From Myxococcales bacterium (lineage in GTDB: Bacteria; Myxococcota_A; Polyangia; Polyangiales; Polyangiaceae): DNA of 64,000 nt. Below, piece after piece: positions 10,601-17,416 of the stretch. The notes under the pieces are model-generated. The model did not search any database and was not told where the DNA came from. It saw only the letters and a program-made list of their open reading frames with translations. The position numbers and the translations under genes were made by a program. Position 1 is the stretch's first letter. Each line of letters starts with the position of its first letter. The stretch lies in the NCBI GenBank assembly GCA_025359105.1, contig JANYHK010000120.1, forward strand, positions 1 to 64,000, given 5' to 3'.

Positions 10601-11287
10601 AGCGAGGAGGGCGCGGGCCCGGCGCGGCTCGACGCGCGCGCCGAAGGCACGCTGGCGCACCACGTTCTCGAGCGCCTGCCCCCCGATGTCTTCGGCACCG
10701 CCCTCGCCGCCGGTGCGGCGAGCGATCTCCTCGCGCGTGAGGGCCTCGGCACCGACCACCCCCGTCACGCAGTCGTCGTCGCGCGCGTCGCGAAGTTCGC
10801 CGGCGGCGCCTACGCCGCGCGCGTGGCGCAGGGGCGTGGTGACCTGGCGCGCGAGGTTCCGTTCGTGCTCCGCGTCGCCGACGCCGAGGGTCGAACGCTC
10901 GCGCTCCGCGGGAGCATCGATCTTCTCGTGACGTGGCCCGACGGAACCGTCGAGGTCGTCGACTACAAGCGCGCGCGCGGCCCTTCGCCCAATCCCTACG
11001 GGTTCCAGCTCGACTTGTACCTCCTCGCTGCCCACGAGCTCCACCCCCGCGCGCCGCGGATGCGGGCGGGCATCGTGTTCCTGGGAGGCGACGCGGGCGA
11101 GCCGGTGTGGCGCTCCTCGCGGGACCCTGCGCGGACGCGTGCCCACCTCGCCGATCTCGCGGCCAAGCTGGTGCACGCGCGGTGGACATCGAGCTTTCCG
11201 CGCGTCGCCCCGCCTCGCTGCCGTGAGATCCGTTGCGGCTACTTCAGGAGCTGCCACCCCGGCGAGAAGACGACGGAGCCGGCATGA
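7637..11287 (+). CDS. addA: AddA-like UvrD-family helicase-nuclease subunit
   Basis: A 1216-residue superfamily 1 helicase. Walker A is S-A-G-T-G-K-T (Lys28), Walker B is L-L-V-D-E-F-Q-D (381-385), and motif IV-like VGDRKQSIYGFRGAD follows. VLLTVHASKGLDFP-type motif V/VI residues occur near 780 and SYVAATRA near 860. The C-terminal nuclease has G-S-I-D (Asp1095) and V-D-Y-K (Asp1109, Lys1111). Both subunits therefore keep a PD-(D/E)XK nuclease, as in AddAB rather than RecBCD. The GTG start lies 42 bases after addB, so the pair is probably one operon. The last 44 bases overlap radC on the other strand. Confidence 0.9.
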   Translation: MAEPLRSADVLYPFRRNLVVAASAGTGKTHALVGVIVHLVLGASELGGAGLRAPVDPGRIVATTFSRKAAAEIRARVVEELERLVAGGAGSKYRADLDRACIRASAAPWSERDVKERARKALDGIGRAQIGTLHGFATTLVRAHALEAGLSPSFEIAPEDEARQRLEDAIVRVLERSLGPDLRDFVDAAGGVDRLVGQIVGQLGRIEEDGRGAAALTIPADDARRIEDAMRAFVDHARALVSEEKLALAATALTAAWDSGDPARLEEAAGVLAGARMPAKRSPLLEAFCVFRSELLGGRAMTNPERGRRLVRTWLARERFERAGVVARALLVQCQDEIAKDVKRSSLLGFGDVLRIARDVLRDDAGVARDVSGSLDALLVDEFQDTSRLQRELVQLLWAREERRVTGEVPALGDVRPDGLFVVGDRKQSIYGFRGADVGVFAELCVGLAGAPARIALGIAPGAAWEPPEPLADFVSLRHNRRGTAGLLAFANAFSRERFAVREPPPELYEIAYVPETEDLLVPDEGEHPPRACTTWLRWDEDDKVSRVDEGVAIADRIRTMVEAGEPRVRGNPPQYRDVAILAPTNEMLDAAAFALAQAGVPHVVAGRGFYASTEVRDLRSMLALVLDPKDKLAMLEVLRGPWMGAHDVTLLGLTEPGRGLAEIGPAWERGERRSLMHPDDADGLGTLRRVVGELWRNLDRLGPGGVLREAVRELALEEVLVLLPRGEQRIANVRKLLAMAEREPNVVRFLERLDRAMDRDASESEAATFSDEDDAVRLLTVHASKGLDFPIVFLPELGRMPRPRERGTIAIDLGVAFEAPVLTVRIPDARGGTLEPPSFARVTRTADRRDRAERQRLSYVAATRASEAMVLVGDRRPPKSGDGLRYYATDAASLRALAARDETAAAAALVVERVTKAPLRTSQASPERAAPPLPTDPRPPPPGWRSLAVAPTSLQDFAHCPRRFQLVHVLGLPERSPAPRVAVEPEESEEGAGPARLDARAEGTLAHHVLERLPPDVFGTALAAGAASDLLAREGLGTDHPRHAVVVARVAKFAGGAYAARVAQGRGDLAREVPFVLRVADAEGRTLALRGSIDLLVTWPDGTVEVVDYKRARGPSPNPYGFQLDLYLLAAHELHPRAPRMRAGIVFLGGDAGEPVWRSSRDPARTRAHLADLAAKLVHARWTSSFPRVAPPRCREIRCGYFRSCHPGEKTTEPA

Positions 11288-11939
11288 GCAATCGCTCGGC
11301 GAGCGAGGCGTACGCGCCCTGCGCCACGACGACGTGATCGACGAGCGGCGTGCCCACCACGTCGGCCGCCGCGGTGATGCGCTCGGTGAATGCGAGATCC
11401 TCGGTGCTGGGCGTGGGATCGCCGCTCGGGTGATTGTGCACGAGCACGAACGCGCTGGCCCCCTCGCGAAGCGCGCACCGTAGGGGATCGCGCGTGCCGA
11501 CGTGCATGCCGTGGAGCCCGCCCATCGCCACGCGGCGCGCCGCGCGGAGGCGGTTGCCGCCGTCGAGGGCGAGCACCCAGAGTTCTTCGTGCTCGAGCGC
11601 CGCGAGGCGCGCGCGCGCCCACCGCCACACGTCGCTCCCGTCGCGTATCCGCTGCGGTGTCGCCGTCTCTCGCGCGCGCCGCCCGAGCTCGAGCGCTGCC
11701 GCGACACGCCATGCGCCTGCCGCGCCGAGCCCCTCGCGCGACGCAAGCGCGCCGACGCCAGAGCGCGCCAGCCCCTCGAGACCCCCATGCTCATCGAGGA
11801 GCTTCGCGGCGCGTACGCCCTCCCCCTCGCCTCGGCGCCCCGTCTCGAGCAAAAGGGCGAGGAGCTCCGCGTCCCCGAGCGTCTCGATACCACCCGAGAC
11901 CGCCCGCTCTCGCGGCCCTCGCCCCGCACGCGTTTCCAT
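11244..11939 (-). CDS. radC: RadC family JAB/MPN-domain protein
   Basis: A 231-residue protein with the RadC layout. The N-terminus (about 15-90) is a helix-hairpin-helix-like domain beginning LGDAELLALLLETG. The C-terminus is a JAMM domain with HNHPSGDPTPS: His168, His170 and Asp181 are the predicted zinc ligands. RadC proteins are widespread, their original DNA-repair role is doubtful, and the biochemical function is not settled. The gene converges with addA and overlaps its 3' end by 44 bases, a compact arrangement of two DNA-metabolism genes. Confidence 0.9.
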   Translation of the reverse strand: METRAGRGPRERAVSGGIETLGDAELLALLLETGRRGEGEGVRAAKLLDEHGGLEGLARSGVGALASREGLGAAGAWRVAAALELGRRARETATPQRIRDGSDVWRWARARLAALEHEELWVLALDGGNRLRAARRVAMGGLHGMHVGTRDPLRCALREGASAFVLVHNHPSGDPTPSTEDLAFTERITAAADVVGTPLVDHVVVAQGAYASLAERLLMPAPSSSRRGGSS

Positions 11940-12049
11940 GCGCTCATGAAGAGCACTGCTCGTGCCACGTCACTCCGCCGGCTTTTCCCGCGCGGCAGCC
12001 TGCTCCGCGCCGTCCCTGGCCGCTTTCGCGGTGTCCGGGGACGGTCAGA

Positions 12050-12997
12050 TCAGTTCGCGCAGATGCCGACGGAGCCGCCCTTGAACGTCGTGCCGCTCGA
12101 CTGGCACACGAGGCCCATCGGGCACGTGTGCTTGGAGCCCTTGCTCGTGTCGCAGAGCTGGAAGCATTTCCGCGCACCCGGCGCGCCGAGGCAGGAGAGA
12201 TCCTTCGCGCAGTGATCGGTCTCGCAGTCCTCGCCGACGCCGCGCGGCCCGATGTCGAGGCACGTCTTGATCTCGAGCTCCTTGCCGTCGAGCGCGATGC
12301 CGCACTGCTGGCTGGGGCACTGGGTCGGGTTCAGCGAGAGCAGCTCGCAGGGGGCGAGCTGCATGCACACGGGCACCATGGTCTTGGTCGTGCCGACGAT
12401 CGGCTGGACGTCGCAGAAGCTCGTCACGTCGCACGCGTTCGCTTCGCAGCAGTATCGGCGGCACTGGGCGTCCACGTTCGCCCCGTCACCCACGCACTCG
12501 TGGCCGGCCATGCACTGGGCCGACGACGTGCACGTTCCCGTCGTCGTCCCCTCCGGCAGGCAAACCGGAGCGACGCCCCCGCCCGCGTTTCGCGCGACGT
12601 GGCAGGCGAAGCGGGGCGCGGGGGCCACGGCGGCGTCGTGCGCATCGGGCCCCACACCCGCGTCGGTGCCCAGGAGCTTGTCGCACTGGTCGGTCGCGGT
12701 GCCGGCGTCGGTGTCGACGTTGCCGCGCTGCGGATCGCACGTGCCGCTGATTTTCGCCGCACAGAGAGGGTTCGAGATGAAGACGCCCGGGGGCGTCGCC
12801 GTCACCGCCCCGGCGTCGGATCCGCCGCCGAACGGGCCGGGCGTGCCGCCGGCATCGTCGGCGCTGGCGGGCCCGTTGTCGTCCCCCGCGGCGAACGCCG
12901 ACGCCGAAGACACCCCCAACCCACCGCACCCGGCCACCACCCCGGCGCAAAGCGCCAGGAGAGCCAGAAGGGAGAGGGCGGTAATTCGGGAGACCAT
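12050..12997 (-). CDS. Cys-rich lipoprotein, myxobacterial type
   Basis: A 315-residue lipoprotein. From the ATG at 12997 it begins MVSRITALSLLALLALCAG and has a V-A-G-C lipobox (Cys24). A Gly/Ala/Asp-rich linker to about residue 70 is followed by a Cys-rich domain with many presumably disulfide-bonded cysteines, including CRRYCCEANACDVTSFCD and CETDHCAKDLSCLG. Such proteins are very common in myxobacteria and are thought to be cell-surface components. I cannot assign a specific role. A second in-frame ATG six codons upstream exists but would place charged and polar residues ahead of the signal. Confidence 0.75.
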   Translation of the reverse strand: MVSRITALSLLALLALCAGVVAGCGGLGVSSASAFAAGDDNGPASADDAGGTPGPFGGGSDAGAVTATPPGVFISNPLCAAKISGTCDPQRGNVDTDAGTATDQCDKLLGTDAGVGPDAHDAAVAPAPRFACHVARNAGGGVAPVCLPEGTTTGTCTSSAQCMAGHECVGDGANVDAQCRRYCCEANACDVTSFCDVQPIVGTTKTMVPVCMQLAPCELLSLNPTQCPSQQCGIALDGKELEIKTCLDIGPRGVGEDCETDHCAKDLSCLGAPGARKCFQLCDTSKGSKHTCPMGLVCQSSGTTFKGGSVGICAN

Positions 12998-13230
12998 GAC
13001 GGGGGCTAACCTCACAAGCGTAGGACGTTTTTCCGGCGAAGCTCCAGCAATGCGCGATGGTTGAGCGCCGACATGCCCTCTATTACACGGCGCGTGCCGG
13101 GGAACGACTTCCCGAAATGATTGAGCATTTAGGCGTTCTGGTCGCCTCTAACCGGGGTTGCCATGGCGCCGGTGTCGCGCTGCGCCAGCGACGGCCGTGG
13201 GTGGCGGCGGTGGCGGGCGCTGCCGGTGGC

Positions 13231-15261
13231 TCACTGCGATTCGAGCTCGCGCACGACCGAGTTGCCGGCGGCGTCGAATGCGCGGAGCGCGACGATGTGG
13301 GAGCCGGGTGGGACCACGGCGCTGACGTCCGCGTCGAGCGCCTCGTCGGCGCTGTCGAAGACGCCGTCGGCTGGGGCGAGCGGGCGCCACTCGGGCTTGC
13401 CGTCGACCGCGATCTCGAATCGGGCGATGGGACCTACGCCGTCGACGGCGCGCGCCTTGAGCTTGCGCCCGGCGAGTGTCACGGCGTTCAAGACCGGCGG
13501 CGTGTTGTCGACGAGGACGAGCGGCGACTCGAGCGTGTGCTTCTGCACCTGGTCCGGCGGGTTCGACGGCTCGTCGCTCGCCTCGACGCGCACGCGGTAC
13601 TTGCCCTCGGGGAGCGCCACGGTCTCCCACTCGTACTCGCTCTTGGTGAGAATCTCGTCGGTCTTCAGCGCGTCGCGCCAGAGCGTCTGGCCCTCGCGGC
13701 GAAACGCGACGCGGTAGCGGAGCGGATCGTTGTCCGCGTTGTCGACCTTCCAGGAGACCTTGACCACGCTCTCGTGCTTCGGGGGCTCGCCACCGCTCGC
13801 CGGCACCGTCGCGCTGCCTCCCTCGCGCGAGCCGCGGTGCGCCGCGTTCACCTCGGTCACGACGGGCCGCACGTTGTCCGTCACGAAAGGCAGCGTCACG
13901 CCGCCGAGGGTCGCTTTGGGATCCCGCCCCCACCGCGCGCGCACCTGCACGTAACGACCGGGCTGCACGGCGACGACGCCGGGGGCGCTGATCGGGTTCG
14001 CCCATCCGCTCCACGCCGCGTCAGGCGCCGCGGAGTTGCCGCTGCGTAGCGACAGCTCGAGCACGCCGCTCGCGCGCCACGACAGCGATCCGAACTTTGC
14101 GCGGAGCCCGGCGTCGAGGACCTTGCTCGTCCACACCGCGTCGCCGCCGCCGCGCGCGACCACGCGGTGGAAGACCGCGCCGTCGCTCGTCGCCACGAAC
14201 GCGCGCTGCGCGGAGACGTCGAGCGCGCCGACTTGCCGTTCGTCGGTATCGGCGACGAGCGTGACCGCGTGCGCGTCGTTCACCGAGTAAACGCGCCCTT
14301 CGGCGCCGGTTCCCACGAAGGCGACGCCCGCTTCGTCGAGCGCGAGCGTCATGTAGTGCATGTCGTCGTGGTGCATCATCCGCTCGGGGCGGCCCTGCGC
14401 GTCGAAGCGGAAGAGCGTGCCCTTGCCGGGCTTGGCCTTCGTCGTCGAGACCGGCCCCGGCTGAGCGCGCCCCGCTGCAGGGCTCCTGCGCGGCGCCTCG
14501 GGCGGGTCGCCGTACTCGTTGCCGATGGCCCAGACGGTGCCCTTCCAGAGGGCGATCGACTTGACCTCTTCGCCTGGGAAATCGTAGACGACCGCGGCCC
14601 GGCCAGGCCCGGTGATGCGGTAGAGGAGGCCCTTGCCGCTGGAACCGGCGTACACGTCACCGTTGTCGGCGACTGCGACGGAGACGAGGTGCGGCTCGTC
14701 GGAGTGGTAGTGCACGCTCGACTGACCGCCCGGCTCGACGCGGAACACTTTGCCCTCGGGACCGGTCGCTGCGTAGAACGACGCCTTGTTCTTGTCGAGC
14801 GCCAGCGCCCACACGTGGCTCGCGTCGGGCAGCGTGACGAACACGTCGGCCTTGCCCTGGGTGCACTTGAAGACCTTCCCCTCGGGCATCGTTGCCGCGT
14901 AGATGATGCCGCTCGCCGCCTGGATGAGCGACGTCACCGCCAGCGCCTTGGTGTCGCAGAAGACGGAGACCTGGTCGCCTTGGACCTTCAACACCTTGCC
15001 GTTGGGGCTCGTGCCGAGGAGCACGCTGCCGTCGGCCAGCGTGAGCGCCGCGAAGACGCTGGTCGCGTCGGTGAGCGGCACGTTGCCGAGCGTGAATCCA
15101 GCGCGCACCACGCCGTCGGAGCCGACCGCGACGCCTTTCAGATCGCCGCCCGAGAGGCGCTCCAGTGTGTCGAGCTCGAACGTCCGCGTGCCGACGGCAT
15201 GAGCGGATGAGGCCAAGAAGCCGAGCGACGCGCACGCCGCTGCCACCAGGAGAAAGCGCAT
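13231..15261 (-). CDS. Secreted beta-propeller protein with Ig/FN3-like C-terminus
   Basis: A 676-residue exported protein. The signal peptide is MRFLLVAAACASLGFLASSA-HA. Residues 30 to about 380 contain repeated strands ending in motifs such as VLLGTSPNGKVLKV, YAATMPEGKVFKC, YAATGPEGKVFRV and YAGSSGKGLLYRI, roughly every 45 residues, the pattern of a WD/NHL/quinoprotein-like beta-propeller. The remaining residues form beta-rich domains, including VSWKVDNADNDPLRYRVAFR, which resembles a fibronectin-III or Ig-like fold. It has no catalytic signature I recognise. It lies 119 bases downstream of the S55 peptidase homologue in the same direction and is probably co-transcribed with it. Confidence 0.75.
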   Translation of the reverse strand: MRFLLVAAACASLGFLASSAHAVGTRTFELDTLERLSGGDLKGVAVGSDGVVRAGFTLGNVPLTDATSVFAALTLADGSVLLGTSPNGKVLKVQGDQVSVFCDTKALAVTSLIQAASGIIYAATMPEGKVFKCTQGKADVFVTLPDASHVWALALDKNKASFYAATGPEGKVFRVEPGGQSSVHYHSDEPHLVSVAVADNGDVYAGSSGKGLLYRITGPGRAAVVYDFPGEEVKSIALWKGTVWAIGNEYGDPPEAPRRSPAAGRAQPGPVSTTKAKPGKGTLFRFDAQGRPERMMHHDDMHYMTLALDEAGVAFVGTGAEGRVYSVNDAHAVTLVADTDERQVGALDVSAQRAFVATSDGAVFHRVVARGGGDAVWTSKVLDAGLRAKFGSLSWRASGVLELSLRSGNSAAPDAAWSGWANPISAPGVVAVQPGRYVQVRARWGRDPKATLGGVTLPFVTDNVRPVVTEVNAAHRGSREGGSATVPASGGEPPKHESVVKVSWKVDNADNDPLRYRVAFRREGQTLWRDALKTDEILTKSEYEWETVALPEGKYRVRVEASDEPSNPPDQVQKHTLESPLVLVDNTPPVLNAVTLAGRKLKARAVDGVGPIARFEIAVDGKPEWRPLAPADGVFDSADEALDADVSAVVPPGSHIVALRAFDAAGNSVVRELESQ

Positions 15262-15380
15262 GGCACCGATTTTACACGCCTTCGGTGCCGCCTGGCACAC
15301 GATCGGCGAAGATCGCGTTGCCGCGCCCAGCCCAACCGTGTCCCTCCTGCAGCCCCACCGCGTCGCGCCGCGCCGCGCGT

Positions 15381-17270
15381 TCAGCGGACGACTTGGCGGA
15401 CCTTGACCTTCACCTTGTCGCGCCCCTCGACGTAGCGATCGAGCGGCACGATCGTGCGACCGTAGCTGGTGAACGTGTCGGGGCCGGTGTCCGAGGTCTG
15501 CGACCGCAGCGTGTCGAGCGCGAAGCTCGGAAGGCGCGGGGCCACGTGGCCGTTGAACGCGACGCCCTGCTGGGGAAGCTTGTAGGAGACACAAATGCTC
15601 TTCGGCATCGCGGTCTGCCGCGTCTCGTTGGCGATGAGCTGGTCGAGCGACTCGGGCGCCGACGCCTCGGGCACGACCTCGTAGCCGGGGGCGATCTCCA
15701 GCTCCACGTCCTTGCCGGCGAGCTCGGTCGGGATGCGCACGTCGATCGTCTTCTGCACGGTCGGCCCGGTGTAGGACGAGAGGTGCAGCACGATGCGCGC
15801 GGTGCCGCCCGCGTCGACGACGCTGTCCTTGAGCTCGATGCCGCGCAGTCGCCAGAGGTCGCGCGTGAAGCTCACGGCGAGGGTGGACTCCACCTTCTCG
15901 ACCCGCGCGTGCTCCCAGGGGTTGTTCAGCACGTCGCCGATCGCGCGGGCGACGCGCGAGTGGCCGAAGTCGCCGCTGTCGGGCATGCCGCCGATGGCGA
16001 CGCCGAAGTCCTCGAGCTCGATCATGCCGTGGCCGCGGAACCAGACTTTGCTCTTGAGCGACCAGGTCACGTCGCGTTTCTCGTTGACCGTCGCCTCGAC
16101 GACCGAGCCGAACGCGGCCGCCGCCAGCGAGGCCGACATGAAGCGCTCTTCGGCGACGTTCATGTTCCAGGTCTTCTTGGGCGCGCCGTCTACGCCAGTC
16201 ACGTCCACGTGCACGGGGAACGTCGGCGCGGTGACCTTCTCGTCGACGGTGATCGAGCTCATTCGGTCCTGCACGAGCGCGCCGAGCGGCCGCGCGCTCT
16301 CGCCTATTTTGCTGGACGCTTGATCGCTCGCGTAGATCCAAAAAATGCGGCCGATCGTGGCGGGGAGCGACGTGTTGCCGGCGTCCATCATCGGGTGGCC
16401 GAAGGCCGAGACCTTGCCCCCTTCGGCGTAGGTCGCGGTGCCGAGGCCCATGAACGACACGTCGCCGCTCACGAGCTGCACGCCGAGCGCGCCGCCGTTC
16501 ACGTAGTGCTCGGGCGCCCCGACGGTGCTCGTGTTGCCCCCGCCGACCTGCATCGGCTCCATGCCAAGCGGCTCGAAGATCTTCTTCACGTACGCGGTCG
16601 CCTTGTCCCCCATGCCGCCGAGCATGAGCGGCGTGGCGGCAGGAATGAGGTTGCGTGACGCGTCGCGCGCGCCGAGGCGGTCGGCGATCTGGCGGGCGTG
16701 CGTCTCGACGTCGTACGTACCCGGCGCGCCGTCCCACATCGTCGTGCCGCCGTCGGGGCCGCGGGCGGGCCGTTTGCCGCCGCCGCCGCCGCCAGGAGCT
16801 CCGGCGGGAGGGAGCGGCGCCTTGCCCTCGATAGGCCAGAAGCCCGGCGGGATCGGGCGATTCATCTCCGCGAGCATCGGCGCGATCGGCGTCACACCGG
16901 CCACCGGCTCGACGCCGAACGCCGCCCACATGTACGAATACGCGCCGGCGAGACGCCCATCGAGGAAGATGGGGCTGCCGCTCATGCCGCGGACGGCCCT
17001 CGTGATGTTGAGGCGCGGGTGAGGTGTCTTGATGAGGATAAGCTCCTGCGACGGCCGGAAGTTGTGGAGGACGCCGATGACCTCGACGTCGAACCTCTCG
17101 GGCTCGGTGCCCTTGAAGACGGTGAGGCCGTAGCCCTTCATGCCGTCCTTGATCTCGTCCACGCCGATCGTGCGCGGCTTCGCGTCGCCGCGAGCGAGGG
17201 GGATGGTCAGGCCGAGGGTGGTGAGGAGACCCACCGCAACGGCGCCCGAGAAAACGAATTCGCCACGCAC
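15381..17270 (-). CDS. SpoIVB-type peptidase S55 homologue, exported
   Basis: A 629-residue protein from the GTG at 17270, whose product starts with an uncleaved or cleaved signal segment (FSGAVAVGLLTTLGLTIPLA). Next comes the S55 domain: an I-K-D-G-M-K-G-Y-G-L-T-V-F-K-G segment, then RGMSGSPIFLDG with probable nucleophile Ser97, and later S-A-F-G-H-P-M. These are the hallmark motifs of SpoIVB, a serine peptidase that in Bacillus triggers sigma-K activation during sporulation. The C-terminal half is a beta-rich extension of unknown function, so it is longer than SpoIVB (about 425 residues). An upstream in-frame GTG at 17336 lacks a good ribosome-binding site. Confidence 0.8.
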   Translation of the reverse strand: MRGEFVFSGAVAVGLLTTLGLTIPLARGDAKPRTIGVDEIKDGMKGYGLTVFKGTEPERFDVEVIGVLHNFRPSQELILIKTPHPRLNITRAVRGMSGSPIFLDGRLAGAYSYMWAAFGVEPVAGVTPIAPMLAEMNRPIPPGFWPIEGKAPLPPAGAPGGGGGGKRPARGPDGGTTMWDGAPGTYDVETHARQIADRLGARDASRNLIPAATPLMLGGMGDKATAYVKKIFEPLGMEPMQVGGGNTSTVGAPEHYVNGGALGVQLVSGDVSFMGLGTATYAEGGKVSAFGHPMMDAGNTSLPATIGRIFWIYASDQASSKIGESARPLGALVQDRMSSITVDEKVTAPTFPVHVDVTGVDGAPKKTWNMNVAEERFMSASLAAAAFGSVVEATVNEKRDVTWSLKSKVWFRGHGMIELEDFGVAIGGMPDSGDFGHSRVARAIGDVLNNPWEHARVEKVESTLAVSFTRDLWRLRGIELKDSVVDAGGTARIVLHLSSYTGPTVQKTIDVRIPTELAGKDVELEIAPGYEVVPEASAPESLDQLIANETRQTAMPKSICVSYKLPQQGVAFNGHVAPRLPSFALDTLRSQTSDTGPDTFTSYGRTIVPLDRYVEGRDKVKVKVRQVVR

Positions 17271-17416
17271 ACGACGAGCGTATCCCAAGCGGCGCGGGTG
17301 TGCCGCGTTGCTGGCAGCACCAGCGCGCCCCTGCACGATGTGGGAAGTGTGCGCCGATCTCGGTATGCGCGCCTGCGTTGACCTCCTGGCGGCGGGATGG
17401 GAGCCTTGTCGGCTGC

